A stretch of DNA of 32,327 bases from Methylococcales bacterium (GCA_003584895.1 QVQF01000072.1:1-32327); one strand, 5' to 3'; positions 9,792 through 19,610 are shown, counted from the stretch's first letter. The notes: generated from the sequence alone by a model not told the origin. Numbers and translations: made by a program.

Positions 9792-11114
9792 GTGAGTAAA
9801 GCTAAAGAGTCTGCAAGCAATATGTCTAATAGTCATTCTGAATTAAAAGCTAGATTGCTTTTTGTTCTAGGTGCTCTTATCGTATATAGAATTGGATCTC
9901 ACATACCTGTTCCTGGTATTGATCCTAAAGCATTAACAATTATGTTTGAACAGCAAAGCGGATCAATATTGGACATGTTCAATATGTTTTCTGGTGGAGC
10001 ATTAATGAGGCTAAGTCTATTTGCGCTTGGAATCATGCCTTACATATCTGCATCTATTATTATGCAGTTAATGACAGTTGTTATTCCTTCTATGGAACAA
10101 TTAAAGAAGGAAGGTGAGTCAGGTAGAAAAAAGATTTCTCAGTTTACTCGTTATGGGACTGTCTTTTTAGCTACATTTCAAGCTATCGGTATTTCTATTG
10201 CCTTGCAGAATCAAACGGCAGGTGGTTTATCTGTAGTGCTTGTGCCTGGATTTAATTTTATTGCTATTACTACAATAACACTAGTTACTGGAACAGTTTT
10301 CCTAATGTGGCTTGGTGAGCAAGTAACCGAGCGTGGTATTGGTAATGGTATATCACTTATAATTTTCGCAGGTATAGTTTCTGGCTTGCCGAAAGCAATA
10401 GGTGGTACTTTAGAATTAGCCCGTACTGGTGAAATGAATGGTGGTTTTATAATTCTTTTGTTTTTATTGTCTCTTGCAGTTACAGCTTTGGTTGTATTTG
10501 TTGAGCGTGGACAGAGAAGAATTTTAATTAATTATCCTAAAAGACAGCAAGGTAATAAGTTATATGCAGGTCAAAGTAGCTTTTTACCACTAAAATTAAA
10601 TATGGCTGGTGTTATACCGCCTATTTTTGCTTCAAGTATTATTCTTTTTCCTGCAACTATTGCTGGTTGGTTTAGTAACAGTGTAGGCTTTGAGTGGTTG
10701 CAGGATATTGCAACTATGTTATCTCCAGGTCAACCTGTTTATGTTTTGATATATGCAACAGCAATTATATTCTTTTGTTTTTTCTATACGGCTTTAGTAT
10801 TCAATTCAAAAGAAACTGCTGAGAATTTAAAGAAATCTGGTGCTTTTTTGCCTGGTATTAGACCTGGTATTCAGACGTCTATTTATATTGATAAAGTATT
10901 AACTAGATTGACTCTGATTGGAGCTTTTTATATAACTCTAGTTTGTTTATTGCCTGAGTTTTTGATTGTTTATTGGAATGTTCCATTTTACTTTGGTGGC
11001 ACTTCTTTATTGATCATTGTTGTTGTAGTAATGGATTTCATTTCTCAAATGCAAACTCACTTAATGTCTCAGCAATATGATGGCTTGATGAAAAAAGCTA
11101 ATCTCAAAAAATAA
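9792..11114 (+). CDS. secY: Protein translocase subunit SecY
   Basis: SecY is the channel of the inner-membrane Sec translocon and acts with SecE, SecG and SecA or ribosomes. The 440-residue protein has the expected ten hydrophobic segments. Signatures include [20 protein letters not shown] at the first segment and plug side, the cytosolic [14 protein letters not shown]-type loop ([12 protein letters not shown]) and [18 protein letters not shown]. Translation starts at GTG immediately after rplO; an ATG at residue 11 ([10 protein letters not shown]) is a possible alternative. Its position between rplO and rpmJ is typical. Confidence 0.97.
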   Translation: MSKAKESASNMSNSHSELKARLLFVLGALIVYRIGSHIPVPGIDPKALTIMFEQQSGSILDMFNMFSGGALMRLSLFALGIMPYISASIIMQLMTVVIPSMEQLKKEGESGRKKISQFTRYGTVFLATFQAIGISIALQNQTAGGLSVVLVPGFNFIAITTITLVTGTVFLMWLGEQVTERGIGNGISLIIFAGIVSGLPKAIGGTLELARTGEMNGGFIILLFLLSLAVTALVVFVERGQRRILINYPKRQQGNKLYAGQSSFLPLKLNMAGVIPPIFASSIILFPATIAGWFSNSVGFEWLQDIATMLSPGQPVYVLIYATAIIFFCFFYTALVFNSKETAENLKKSGAFLPGIRPGIQTSIYIDKVLTRLTLIGAFYITLVCLLPEFLIVYWNVPFYFGGTSLLIIVVVVMDFISQMQTHLMSQQYDGLMKKANLKK

Positions 11115-11144
11115 TAATTAATATCTTAAAGGTTGGAATTAGCT

Positions 11145-11258
11145 ATGAAAGTTCGTGCTTCTGTTAAAGCAATTTGTAGAAATTGTAAGATTGTAAAAAG
11201 AAACGGTGTTGTTAGAGTTATTTGTGTTGATGGTAGACATAAGCAAAGACAAGGCTAA
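11145..11258 (+). CDS. rpmJ: 50S ribosomal protein L36, zinc-binding form
   Basis: L36 is the smallest large-subunit protein. The 37-residue product reads [20 protein letters not shown] and onward to GRHKQRQG. Cysteines at 11, 14 and 27 and a histidine at 32 form the zinc-ribbon set of the C-plus form, so zinc is probably bound. The gene falls in the classical place between secY and rpsM. An AAAGGTTGG stretch lies upstream of the ATG. Confidence 0.96.
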   Translation: MKVRASVKAICRNCKIVKRNGVVRVICVDGRHKQRQG

Positions 11259-11266
11259 AAATTTTG

Positions 11267-11295
11267 TTGCGCTATAATTACTGCAATGCTATAAT
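11267..11295 (+). promoter_or_regulatory. Promoter of the alpha operon
   Basis: A perfect -10 box TATAAT at 11290-11295 is preceded by TGC, which makes an extended -10. A partial -35 box TTGCGC lies 17 bases upstream at 11267-11272. It is placed about 40 bases before the rpsM start. A second TATAAT at 11273-11278 has no good -35 partner. The site would give the rpsM-rpsK-rpsD-rpoA-rplQ genes their own transcript in addition to read-through from secY. Confidence 0.7.
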
Positions 11296-11336
11296 TTGGC
11301 GCTTAACTGTATAGAATTACTCAGGGGAGTATCTAG

Positions 11337-11693
11337 ATGGCACGTATTGCCGGGATAAATATACCAGATCATAAACACGCAGTTATTGCTTTAACTGCTA
11401 TTTATGGTGTAGGTCGTCAAACTTCAAGTGAAATTTGCGAAAAGGTCGGTATTTTACCAACCGTAAAAATTAAAGAGCTAACTGAAGAACAATTAGAAGC
11501 TATTCGTACTGTAGTTTCAAAGATGACAGTAGAAGGCGATTTGCGTCGTGAAGTTTCTATGAATATTAAGCGTTTGATGGACCTTGGTTGTTATCGTGGG
11601 ATTAGACATCGTAGAGGATTGCCATTAAGAGGTCAGCGTACCAAAACTAATGCAAGAACTCGAAAAGGTCCACGTAAACCCATTCGTAAATAA
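11337..11693 (+). CDS. rpsM: 30S ribosomal protein S13
   Basis: S13 contacts the P-site tRNA and the 50S subunit from the head of the 30S. The 118 residues match E. coli. It starts [20 protein letters not shown] and ends in the basic tail [28 protein letters not shown] before the ATG is a strong ribosome binding site. It is the first gene after a well-formed sigma70-type promoter. Confidence 0.98.
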   Translation: MARIAGINIPDHKHAVIALTAIYGVGRQTSSEICEKVGILPTVKIKELTEEQLEAIRTVVSKMTVEGDLRREVSMNIKRLMDLGCYRGIRHRRGLPLRGQRTKTNARTRKGPRKPIRK

Positions 11694-11718
11694 GATATTC
11701 CTTTAGAGGTCCGTTGTA

Positions 11719-12105
11719 ATGGCTAGTCAAAATCGCTCAAGAAAACGTATTAAGAAAGAAGTTGCTGATGGTATTGTTCATGTTCATGCATCTTTTAATA
11801 ACACAATAATAACTATCACAGATAGAAAAGGTAACGCTTTGTCCTGGGCAACTTCAGGTGGCTCTGGTTTTAGAGGGTCTAGAAAAAGCACACCATTTGC
11901 AGCTCAAGTAGCAGCTGAAAAAGCTGGTATTGTAGCTCAAGAATTCGGCATGAAAAACGTTGATGTTATGATTAAGGGTCCTGGTCCTGGTCGTGAGTCT
12001 GCTGTTCGCTCATTGAATAATCTGGGATTTAAAATTAATAATATAGTAGACGTCACACCCATTCCTCATAATGGTTGCCGTCCACCTAAGAAACGCCGCG
12101 TATAA
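11719..12105 (+). CDS. rpsK: 30S ribosomal protein S11
   Basis: S11 sits in the platform of the small subunit near the E-site mRNA. The 128-residue protein has the core [20 protein letters not shown], then [15 protein letters not shown] and the C-terminal [29 protein letters not shown] stretch precedes the ATG. The gene order rpsM-rpsK-rpsD is the standard alpha operon. Confidence 0.98.
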   Translation: MASQNRSRKRIKKEVADGIVHVHASFNNTIITITDRKGNALSWATSGGSGFRGSRKSTPFAAQVAAEKAGIVAQEFGMKNVDVMIKGPGPGRESAVRSLNNLGFKINNIVDVTPIPHNGCRPPKKRRV

Positions 12106-12123
12106 GAATACTGGAGTAGTAAT

Positions 12124-12744
12124 ATGGCAAGATATCTTGGACCAACCTGTAAATTAAGTCGAAGAGAAGGAACTGATCTTTTTTTAAAGAGCAGAGGTAA
12201 GTCTTTAGAAAGTAAGTGTAAGTTAGATCAGAGACCTGGTCAGCATGGAACTAAACGTACTAGAAGTTCTGATTACGCATTACAATTACGTGCAAAACAA
12301 CGCTTAAGACGTATTTATGGCATTTTAGAGAAACAATTCCGTAATTACTATAAGTCTGCTGATATGAAAAAAGGCGCCACTGGCGAAAACCTTTTGAACT
12401 TATTAGAGTCCAGATTGGATAATGTTGTTTATCGTATGGGTTTTGCATGTACACGTGCTGAAGCTCGTCAATTGGTTTCACATAAGTCCATACAAGTAAA
12501 TGGATCTTTAATTAATGTTCCTTCATATCAGGTTTCTCCTGGTGATGTTTTAACTATTAGAGATAAAGCCAAAAAACAACAAAGAATAGTTGACGCATTA
12601 ACTGTTACTGAGCAATACGGCTTTCCTTCTTGGGTTGATGTTAATTCTAAGGAAATGATTGGTACTTTTAGTTCTCTGCCTGATCGTGTAGATTTAGGTA
12701 GTGATATAAATGAGCAACTTGTAGTTGAGCTTTACTCTAAATAA
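12124..12744 (+). CDS. rpsD: 30S ribosomal protein S4
   Basis: S4 nucleates 30S assembly, and in E. coli it represses the alpha operon. The 206-residue length is exact for the family. The N-terminus [20 protein letters not shown] and [13 protein letters not shown] are conserved. The S4 RNA-binding domain begins at [20 protein letters not shown]. Whether it represses this operon is unknown; the short rpsM leader does not obviously form the E. coli pseudoknot. Confidence 0.98.
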   Translation: MARYLGPTCKLSRREGTDLFLKSRGKSLESKCKLDQRPGQHGTKRTRSSDYALQLRAKQRLRRIYGILEKQFRNYYKSADMKKGATGENLLNLLESRLDNVVYRMGFACTRAEARQLVSHKSIQVNGSLINVPSYQVSPGDVLTIRDKAKKQQRIVDALTVTEQYGFPSWVDVNSKEMIGTFSSLPDRVDLGSDINEQLVVELYSK

Positions 12745-12769
12745 TTGAAGTTTTGAGGGATATAAATAA

Positions 12770-13786
12770 ATGCAGAATTCTATTTCTGGCTTATTAAAGC
12801 CTCGTTTAGTTGAGGTTGTAAGTAATTCTACTAATCATTCAAAAATCATTATTGAACCTTTTGAACGTGGTTTTGGACACTCTCTAGGGAATGCATTAAG
12901 ACGCGTTTTGTTGTCTACTATTTCTGGCTGTGCTGTTACAGATGTTGAAATTGAAGGTGTTCTTCATGAATACACAACAATAGATGGTGTTCAGGAAGAT
13001 GTGATTGATATTCTTTTGAATTTAAAAAAATTAGCAGTAATTTTACATTCTAAAGATGAAGTTGAGCTTACGTTAACTAAAAGTGGTGCTGGTTGTATTA
13101 CTGCCGCAGATTTTAAACTTCCTCATGATGTTGAAATTGTTAACCCAGATTTAATTATCGCCAATCTAACTCAGAATGGCGTTTTAAATATGAAAGTTAA
13201 AGTTCGAAGAGGTAGAGGATATGAGCCTGTTAGTCTTCGTAATTTAAATTCAGACGCTCCTAGTGCTGTAGGTGTATTACATATTGATGCTTCTTTTAGT
13301 CCTATTGTAAAAGTTGCTTATCAGGTCGAAAGTACAAGAGTTGAACAAAGAACAAACTTAGATAGACTTGTTATCGATCTTGAAACTAATGGTACGGTTG
13401 ATCCTGAGCAAACTATAAAACTTGCTGCAACTATTCTTCATGATCAATTATCTGTATTTGTTGATTTTGAAAAAGTAAGCCAAAAAGTAGTTGAAGAAGT
13501 AGTCATAGTTGAAGAAGAATGTGATCCTGTACTTTTACGTCCGGTTGATGATCTTGAGTTAACAGTGCGTTCAGCAAACTGTTTAAAAGCTGAAAATATT
13601 TTTTATATCGGAGATTTAATTCAAAGATCTGAAGTCGAGTTGTTAAAAACTCCAAATTTAGGAAAGAAATCCTTAACAGAAATTAAAGATATCTTAGCTT
13701 TGAAAGGTTTGTCTTTGGGTATGCGTTTAGAAAATTGGCCGCCTGAATCACTTGCGGGTCAATCACACATATTATCAACACATTAA
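12770..13786 (+). CDS. rpoA: RNA polymerase alpha subunit
   Basis: Alpha dimerises to start assembly of RNA polymerase, and its C-terminal domain binds UP elements and activators. The 338-residue protein is slightly longer than E. coli alpha (329). The N-terminal domain carries [21 protein letters not shown]. The C-terminal domain carries [20 protein letters not shown], with R267 and N270 aligning to the DNA-contacting R265 and N268 of E. coli. [14 protein letters not shown] and [10 protein letters not shown] follow. It lies between rpsD and rplQ. Confidence 0.98.
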   Translation: MQNSISGLLKPRLVEVVSNSTNHSKIIIEPFERGFGHSLGNALRRVLLSTISGCAVTDVEIEGVLHEYTTIDGVQEDVIDILLNLKKLAVILHSKDEVELTLTKSGAGCITAADFKLPHDVEIVNPDLIIANLTQNGVLNMKVKVRRGRGYEPVSLRNLNSDAPSAVGVLHIDASFSPIVKVAYQVESTRVEQRTNLDRLVIDLETNGTVDPEQTIKLAATILHDQLSVFVDFEKVSQKVVEEVVIVEEECDPVLLRPVDDLELTVRSANCLKAENIFYIGDLIQRSEVELLKTPNLGKKSLTEIKDILALKGLSLGMRLENWPPESLAGQSHILSTH

Positions 13787-13803
13787 CATTAGGTCTTCTA
13801 ATA

Positions 13804-14166
13804 ATGAGACATCGTAAGTCTGGTAGAAAATTAAATATGAATAGCAGCCATCGCAAGGCGCTATTCAGTAACATGGCTAATTCTCTGTTTAATCATGAAT
13901 TAATCAGAACAACATTACCTAAAGCAAAAGAATTAAGAAGCTTTGCTGAATCTTTAATTACTTTATCTAAAGTAGATACTGTTGCAAAAAGAAGATTAGC
14001 GTTTGCAAGACTCCGTGATAGAGATATTGTTACTAAGCTTTTTAACGAGCTTGGTCCACGTTATCAAAATCGTGCTGGTGGATATTTACGTATTATGAAA
14101 TGTGGCTTTAGAACCGGTGATGATGCGCCTATGGCTTATGTAGAGCTTGTAGATCGTCCTGAGTAA
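13804..14166 (+). CDS. rplQ: 50S ribosomal protein L17
   Basis: L17 is an early-binding protein of the large subunit, near the exit tunnel. The 120-residue product has the family start [20 protein letters not shown], the [13 protein letters not shown] helix and [20 protein letters not shown] at the end. It is the last gene of the ribosomal block and is followed by a long stem-loop. Confidence 0.98.
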   Translation: MRHRKSGRKLNMNSSHRKALFSNMANSLFNHELIRTTLPKAKELRSFAESLITLSKVDTVAKRRLAFARLRDRDIVTKLFNELGPRYQNRAGGYLRIMKCGFRTGDDAPMAYVELVDRPE

Positions 14167-14176
14167 TATTGTATTT

Positions 14177-14207
14177 AAATAAGGAAGCCAATTTGGTTTC
14201 CTTATTT
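14177..14207 (+). terminator. Stem-loop ending the ribosomal block
   Basis: Two 15-base arms (AAATAAGGAAGCCAA and TTGGTTTCCTTATTT) separated by one base pair along their whole length with a single G-U wobble. The innermost pairs would open to form the loop. It starts 11 bases after the rplQ stop and ends in a T-rich run. This is consistent with an intrinsic terminator for the alpha operon; being nearly symmetric, it could also act on transcripts from the right. Confidence 0.8.
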
Positions 14208-14492
14208 ACTCATTTAGTTTGAATTCCGCTACAACTTTGTTAATTTTATCTTCAAATCTTTAACTTACTGCTTTAAAAATCCTCTGCTTTAATTCTTCTA
14301 ATACTCAGAATTTAACTGATAACTCTTTGACTTAGTGAATCTTTGATCTTTTATGAAGGTAGCTAATGTATACTTTAAGTCTCGTTTCGTAGTTTATCTT
14401 TTAGTAAATATACCAAGCTAGTTGCTTCTGTTAACTTTAGTCAATAGCTCATATATCTTGTTCTGCTTTTAGCCTGTTTTTCGTAGCCACAA
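14208..14492. other. Gene-free T-rich spacer
   Basis: This stretch lies between the convergent rplQ and Rieske ferredoxin genes. The plus strand is markedly rich in T and pyrimidines, with loosely recurring CTTTAA/CTTTGA words. I see no credible start-codon reading frame, tRNA or strong hairpin in it. It is probably degenerate convergent spacer. Confidence 0.5.
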
Positions 14493-14807
14493 CTAACGAT
14501 TATCCTTAATCTGCACCATACCCTCAACGATTCTTATTGGATAGCTATGGATATCTTCGTAGGCAGGAGCTGATTTAACAACGCCGGTTTTAATACAAAA
14601 ACGCGCGCCATGACGAGGGCAGATGATTTCATCACCGTCTAGCATCCCACTGGCAATTTCTGTACCATCGTGTGAACACACATCTTCAATGGCAAAATAT
14701 TCATTGTTTATTTTAAAAATTGCAACATCAGTGCCATCCACATCAATAACACTATTTTGGCCATTCATCAGGGCATTTTCTTTAAAAACGTTAATCCACT
14801 CAGGCAT
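14493..14807 (-). CDS. Rieske [2Fe-2S] ferredoxin
   Basis: This is a small soluble Rieske-type electron carrier of the kind annotated as non-heme oxygenase ferredoxin subunit. The 104 residues contain both cluster ligand pairs: C44 and H46 in CSHDG, and C63 and H66 in CPRHGA. There is no signal peptide or membrane anchor, so it should be cytoplasmic. It is the last gene of the suf operon, 14 bases after rsmJ. No oxygenase component is nearby. Its partner is unknown; a role in supplying electrons to, or being a client of, SUF assembly is inference from position only. Confidence 0.9.
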   Translation of the reverse strand: MPEWINVFKENALMNGQNSVIDVDGTDVAIFKINNEYFAIEDVCSHDGTEIASGMLDGDEIICPRHGARFCIKTGVVKSAPAYEDIHSYPIRIVEGMVQIKDNR

Positions 14808-14821
14808 TATATATTCTCTAG

Positions 14822-15592
14822 TTATTTAAAATAAACATCATAACGCATTAGTTTTCCTTGAAAGCTTTCCGTAGGCTTACCGCCTAAGGGTTCAGCATAA
14901 TCAGGGCTTTTTACTACGACTCGTTTTCCGCAGGCAGCTAAAGCCGATGCAAATAACTGTTCTTTATCATGATCGTCACCTAATAAATCACGCAAAATAG
15001 TCATGGACTTTTTGGCTAAGGCTGACTTTTTGCGCTTGGGTGGAAACATAGGGTCCAGATAAATACAATCGGGCGGGTTTATATGGGTTGCCAATAATTC
15101 GATAGCATTACCGCTTAATAACTGGGGGGGCTGTAGATGTAGGTTTTGCATCCAGTCAACTTGCGCTAAGCGCTGGAAGCCATCGGTCAGCAATTCAGAC
15201 ATAATGGGTGAGCGCTCTATGCAGATGAGCTCATAGCCCATACGGAAAATGTGTAAGCTGTCTTGTCCCCAGCCTGTGGTAGCATCGACAACCGTTTTTG
15301 TTTTTCGTCCCAAGGCTTGCGCTAAAGCGCCTTGTTTGGGTGCCGGCCAAGAGCGTTGCTCACCATGGCGTGGTTCTATATCGACTAGCAAGCCACCTTT
15401 TTTAAGAAGCTCTTTATCGAGTAGCTTTAAGCAGCCATCACGCCAGCTTAAAAAAAAGTGTTCATGATGGTCAAAACCAACTGCAGATGAATCTCTAAGT
15501 GGGACACCCAAACGCTCTGCTAGTTGTTGATACGGTACGATATCGCCTTGTCCAGGGTAAAGTACCGCAAGTTTTCTGGTGTATGGTTGCAC
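14822..15592 (-). CDS. rsmJ: 16S rRNA (guanine1516-N2)-methyltransferase
   Basis: RsmJ methylates G1516 of 16S rRNA using S-adenosylmethionine. The 256-residue protein has the SAM-binding segment VVDATTGWGQDSLHIFRMGY near residues 97-116 and the family motif YLDPMFPPKRKKSALAKKSM, whose DPMFP resembles the DPPY/NPPY catalytic motif of N-methyltransferases. Translation starts at GTG, 14 bases after sufU. Its presence in a suf operon is probably genomic convenience rather than a functional link. Confidence 0.92.
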   Translation of the reverse strand: MQPYTRKLAVLYPGQGDIVPYQQLAERLGVPLRDSSAVGFDHHEHFFLSWRDGCLKLLDKELLKKGGLLVDIEPRHGEQRSWPAPKQGALAQALGRKTKTVVDATTGWGQDSLHIFRMGYELICIERSPIMSELLTDGFQRLAQVDWMQNLHLQPPQLLSGNAIELLATHINPPDCIYLDPMFPPKRKKSALAKKSMTILRDLLGDDHDKEQLFASALAACGKRVVVKSPDYAEPLGGKPTESFQGKLMRYDVYFK

Positions 15593-15606
15593 AGGCTTAC
15601 AGTTCT

Positions 15607-16059
15607 TTATTCGGTAGAGATGGATTGCTGTTCATTTTTTAAGGCTGCATCTAAGGTATGCCAGGCAAGTGTTGCACATTTAACGCGTGCTGGATATTCA
15701 CGTACACCGGCTAACACCGCAAGTTTACCGATGGCTTCCAGATTAAAATGTTCATCTTTACCAGTGGTCATTTCATGAAACTTTTTAAACAATTCTTCTG
15801 CTTCGGCTTCAGTTTTACCTTGAATAATTTCGGTCATTAAAGAAACCGAGGCGGTAGAAATTGCGCAGCCCGAGCCTTGAAAGCTAGCTTCTTCAATAAG
15901 GTTGCCTTTCATTTTCAAAAATAGGGTCAGTCGGTCGCCACACAAAGGATTAAAGCCTTCGACTTTGCGATCTGCATTGTCCATTACCCGAAAGTTACGT
16001 GGGTTACGGTTGTGGTCAAATATAACCTCTTGGTAGAGGTCTCGTAAATCATCAAACAT
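15607..16059 (-). CDS. sufU: SufU-type Fe-S assembly protein
   Basis: This is a member of the IscU/SufU family, which accepts sulfur from the cysteine desulfurase SufS or acts as a scaffold. The 150-residue protein keeps the three family cysteines, C40 in NPLCGD (with D42), C65 in GSGCAIS and C128 in VKCATLAW. The insertion between the second and third cysteines is typical of SufU rather than IscU. Its ATG overlaps the sufS stop by one base (TAATG), so the pair is translationally coupled. No SufE gene is seen in the window, which fits SufU as the SufS partner. Confidence 0.93.
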   Translation of the reverse strand: MFDDLRDLYQEVIFDHNRNPRNFRVMDNADRKVEGFNPLCGDRLTLFLKMKGNLIEEASFQGSGCAISTASVSLMTEIIQGKTEAEAEELFKKFHEMTTGKDEHFNLEAIGKLAVLAGVREYPARVKCATLAWHTLDAALKNEQQSISTE

Positions 16060-17282
16060 TAGCCAAATACCTCAATCAAAGATGTTATGCCGTTCATTAA
16101 TACATCAATTTCTGCTTTGGTATTATACATGGCAAATGATGCTCTGGCTGTTGCCGGTACTTGGTAAAAATCCATGACCGGCATGGCGCAATGATGTCCT
16201 GCGCGTATAGCGATACCTAAACTATCTAGCATCGTGCCTATATCGTGTGGATGAATTTTATCCAGCACAAAGGATAAGATGGCACCTTTATGCTCAGCCT
16301 CGCCGATAATGCGCAGACCTTTAATAGTTAGGGCTTTCTCTGTGGCATAGCAAAGTAGCTCGGCCTCATAAGCAGCAATATTATCCATGCCTATGGCGGT
16401 CAAATAATCAATTGCAGCTCCTAAGGCTATGACTCCAGCAATATCAGGCGTGCCAGCTTCAAATTTGTAGGGCAGGGTATTATATTCTGTTTCTGTAAAG
16501 GTAACTTTGCGGATCATATCACCGCCGCCTTGATAAGGCGGCATGGCTTCTAGTAGTGCTTGTTTGCCATAAAGTACACCGACACCGGTAGGGCCATAAA
16601 GCTTATGTCCTGAAAAAACATAAAAGTCACAATCCAGCTCTTGCACATCCACGGTCATGTGGGGAATCGCTTGAGCACCGTCTAGTAAGACAGGAATATT
16701 TCTAGCATGAGCTGCGGCAATAATTTGTTTAACCGGATTTATTGTGCCCAATGCATTAGACATATGTACAACAGAAACTAGCTTGGTTTTATCGTTTATT
16801 AGTTTCTCGAATTCATCATATATAAGTTCACCTTGCAGATTAATCGGTGCTACTTTTAAAATAGCGCCCGTTTGCTCACATAGCATCTGCCAAGGCACTA
16901 TATTAGAGTGATGCTCCATTGCCGTAATGATGATTTCATCACCATTATGGATGTTAGCTTTACCGTAGGTTTGTGCAACCAGATTAATTGCTTCGGTAGC
17001 GCCTTTTACAAAAATGATCTCTTTATCGCTGCGAGCGTTGATAAAGTCTTTTACTTTAGTGCGTGCACTTTCAAATAGATCGGTAGAACGCACGCTTAAT
17101 GTATGCACTCCACGATGCACATTGGCATAATCATGGCTGTACAAATGCACTATGCTGTCGATCACCGGTTGTGGTTTTTGACAAGTGGCGGCATTATCTA
17201 AATACACCAACGGCTTTTTACGTATTTGTTCAGCAAGTATAGGAAAGTCTTGCCGAATTTTATCTACATCAAATTCTGTCAT
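16059..17282 (-). CDS. sufS: Cysteine desulfurase SufS
   Basis: SufS is a PLP enzyme that removes sulfur from cysteine and passes it as persulfide to SufU. An upstream ATG at 17288 exists, but AAGGA touches it directly. The ATG at 17282 has AAGGA six bases away and overlaps the sufD stop as ATGA, so I choose it (407 residues). Numbered from there, K227 in SGHKLYGPTG holds PLP and C365 in RAGHHCAMP is the sulfur-carrying cysteine. EHHSN and LDGAQ are the cofactor-contact motifs. The protein is cytoplasmic. Confidence 0.95.
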   Translation of the reverse strand: MTEFDVDKIRQDFPILAEQIRKKPLVYLDNAATCQKPQPVIDSIVHLYSHDYANVHRGVHTLSVRSTDLFESARTKVKDFINARSDKEIIFVKGATEAINLVAQTYGKANIHNGDEIIITAMEHHSNIVPWQMLCEQTGAILKVAPINLQGELIYDEFEKLINDKTKLVSVVHMSNALGTINPVKQIIAAAHARNIPVLLDGAQAIPHMTVDVQELDCDFYVFSGHKLYGPTGVGVLYGKQALLEAMPPYQGGGDMIRKVTFTETEYNTLPYKFEAGTPDIAGVIALGAAIDYLTAIGMDNIAAYEAELLCYATEKALTIKGLRIIGEAEHKGAILSFVLDKIHPHDIGTMLDSLGIAIRAGHHCAMPVMDFYQVPATARASFAMYNTKAEIDVLMNGITSLIEVFG

Positions 17283-18604
17283 AACCATTCCTTATTGACG
17301 CCTTCTTGTGGAAAGCGAATTAATACTTGCTCTAGTGCTTGATCATGCACACTTTTGATCTTAATCTTGTCGACCATTTCATTCGCGAATGCAAAGGTCA
17401 GCATATTACGTGCAGTTTCTTCATCAATACAGCGTGATTGCAGATAAAAAATAGATTTCTCATCCAATTGCCCGACTGTAACGCCATGAGCACACTTAAC
17501 ATCATCAGCATAAATTTCCAGCTGTGGCTTGGTATCTGCTTCGGCATCGTTGGATAACAGCAAGTTGCGGTTATTCATTTGTGAATCTGTTTTTTGCGCA
17601 TCTTCAGCAACAATAACGCGGCCTTGAAATACACCTCTGGCTTTGTCATCCAGCACGCCTTTGTAAAGCTCTCGGCTGATGCCGTGAGGCTTTAAATGAT
17701 TGATACGGGTATGGTTGTCGATATGCTGACGGTTAACACCTAAATACAAGCCGTTTAATTCACACTCGGATGCTAAGTCTAAATCTGTATGGATATCACA
17801 GCGTGCCAGCAAACCGCCAAATGCGAAGTTATGATGAATAAATCGTGCATCTTTTGCTTGTTTTACGTAAATGCCACCGAAATGATAAGCTAGTGCAGAT
17901 TCACATTGCATTTTATACAAGGTGACATCTGCATTTACACCCACAAATACTTCAGTGACTGCTGCTGACAAGTAGGCGATATCCAAACCAATGAAAGTTT
18001 CTATGACTTTAATATCTGCCATCTCTTCAGCGATAATCACTGTACGCGTACTCGCCAGTGCATCACTTTGAGTATTCACATACAACACTTGTACAGGTTT
18101 TTCTAAAACCAGCGTAGAGGGGACATGGACAAATAAACCATCAGTAAACCATGCGGTATTAAACGCGACAAAGCTATGCTCATCGTTATTAACTGCTTTA
18201 TTAATATAAGTTTCTAATATTTCTGACTTTTTTATCAAGGCATTAGCCATGCTCATGACAGAAACTGTTTCTGGCATACCTTCTAAAGCCGAAAGCTCGG
18301 CACAAAAATGACCATCAATTAGTACAACTGACCACGCATCCGGTAATTGATACGATGCTAAGAGTTCTGTAGGAACAAGTTCTTGTACTTGTCCTATCAG
18401 TGAAGGAGAAAATAGTTTCTTTTCGATGGCCGAAATATTGGTATAGCGCCATTCTTCTTCACGTAGCGAAGGAAAACCTTGGGCTGAGAATTTCGCTAAG
18501 GCATCTTGCCTTAATGCTGTTAACCAAGGTAGGTTTTGCCCTGGCAATGTTGGGGCTATGTTTGAATATTCTGCCGTATATCGGCTTGCTGTGGCCGCTG
18601 TCAT
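17279..18604 (-). CDS. sufD: Fe-S assembly scaffold subunit SufD
   Basis: SufD forms the SufBCD scaffold with SufB and the ATPase SufC. The 441-residue protein shows GFPSLREEEWRYTNI near residues 39-53. A C-terminal core contains CAHGVTVGQLDEKSIFYLQS, which matches the SufD beta-helix end with its conserved cysteine and histidine. It overlaps sufC by one base at its start and sufS by four bases at its end. Together with sufB, sufC, sufS and sufU it makes a complete SUF machine. Confidence 0.95.
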   Translation of the reverse strand: MTAATASRYTAEYSNIAPTLPGQNLPWLTALRQDALAKFSAQGFPSLREEEWRYTNISAIEKKLFSPSLIGQVQELVPTELLASYQLPDAWSVVLIDGHFCAELSALEGMPETVSVMSMANALIKKSEILETYINKAVNNDEHSFVAFNTAWFTDGLFVHVPSTLVLEKPVQVLYVNTQSDALASTRTVIIAEEMADIKVIETFIGLDIAYLSAAVTEVFVGVNADVTLYKMQCESALAYHFGGIYVKQAKDARFIHHNFAFGGLLARCDIHTDLDLASECELNGLYLGVNRQHIDNHTRINHLKPHGISRELYKGVLDDKARGVFQGRVIVAEDAQKTDSQMNNRNLLLSNDAEADTKPQLEIYADDVKCAHGVTVGQLDEKSIFYLQSRCIDEETARNMLTFAFANEMVDKIKIKSVHDQALEQVLIRFPQEGVNKEWL

Positions 18605-19359
18605 TAAATTGCTGCCTTGCTATCTTCAAGCCAGCTGTAGCCTTTTTCTTCCAGTTCCAGAGCTAATTCTGCACCACCAGATTTAACAATTTGACCGTTC
18701 GCTAATACATGTACAAAATCAGGTTTAATATAATCTAGTAAGCGTTGGTAGTGAGTGACCATAACAAATGAACGGTCAGCCGCACGTAAGGAATTAACGC
18801 CTTCAGCTACTACTTTTAAGGCATCTATATCTAGGCCAGAATCGGTCTCATCTAAGATACATAATTTGGGTTCCAGTATAGCCATTTGAAGGATTTCATT
18901 ACGCTTCTTTTCGCCACCAGAAAAACCTTCATTGACGGCACGATATAAAAACTTCTCATCCATTTCCAGTAAGCGTACTTTGTCTTTTATCAGCGTTAAA
19001 AAGTCCATGGCATCGACTTCAGGCTGACTGTGATGTTTACGTATTGAGTTAAGCGCAGCCTTTAATAAATAAATATTGCTGACGCCAGGGATTTCTACTG
19101 GGTATTGAAACGCCAAAAACACACCTTCACGCGCTCTGATTTCCGGTGCCATTTCTAGTAAATCTTTACCTTGATAAGTTACTGATCCACCGGTTACAGT
19201 ATAGCCTGCTTTACCTGACAATATATGTGACAAGGTGCTTTTTCCAGAGCCATTAGGCCCCATAATGGCGTGAATTTCGCCCGGCTTAATCTCTAGGTTA
19301 ATGCCTTTAAGAATCTGTTTGTCATTGACGTTAACCGTTAAATTTTTAATACTTAGCAT
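18604..19359 (-). CDS. sufC: Fe-S assembly ATPase SufC
   Basis: SufC is a soluble ABC-type ATPase that drives conformational change of SufB-SufD. The 251 residues carry Walker A GPNGSGKST at 34-42, the Q-loop region FLAFQYPVEIPG, the signature FSGGEKKRNEILQM and Walker B LCILDETDSGLD. No membrane domain is encoded. It is separated from sufB by 273 bases that hold a tRNA gene on the other strand, which is unusual because sufB and sufC normally abut. Confidence 0.96.
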   Translation of the reverse strand: MLSIKNLTVNVNDKQILKGINLEIKPGEIHAIMGPNGSGKSTLSHILSGKAGYTVTGGSVTYQGKDLLEMAPEIRAREGVFLAFQYPVEIPGVSNIYLLKAALNSIRKHHSQPEVDAMDFLTLIKDKVRLLEMDEKFLYRAVNEGFSGGEKKRNEILQMAILEPKLCILDETDSGLDIDALKVVAEGVNSLRAADRSFVMVTHYQRLLDYIKPDFVHVLANGQIVKSGGAELALELEEKGYSWLEDSKAAI

Positions 19360-19534
19360 GTTTGTTCCAATTATTTTTAAGTAGATAGAGCCGTGTTAAT
19401 GCAATGTTGGATTGCCGTGATTAAATACTGTTTATATTAAGCATTAATCGCGGCGATCCTGATTTGTGATATTTATTTATAGTGTGATTTATGCTGTTAT
19501 ATGTTTATTTATAGTCAGAGTGTTTTCTAAATTC

Positions 19535-19610
19535 GCCGATGTAGCTCAGTTGGTAGAGCAACTGATTCGTAATTAGTAGGTCGTGGGTTCGACTCCCATC
19601 ATTGGCTCCA
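19535..19610 (+). tRNA. tRNA-Thr (anticodon CGU)
   Basis: A full cloverleaf can be drawn by eye. The acceptor arms GCCGATG and CATTGGC pair with one G-U. The D stem is GCTC/GAGC. The anticodon stem ACTGA/TTAGT encloses the loop TTCGTAA with anticodon CGT. The variable loop is AGGTC, and the T arm is GTGGG/CCCAT around TTCGACT. The CCA end is encoded (19608-19610), and the discriminator base is T. It reads ACG codons. It lies between sufB and sufC in the opposite direction to the suf operon. Confidence 0.96.

Noticed and set aside
17283-17288. Upstream ATG for sufS
   Set aside because: The AAGGA ribosome binding site touches this ATG directly; the ATG at 17282 has correct spacing and an ATGA overlap with sufD.
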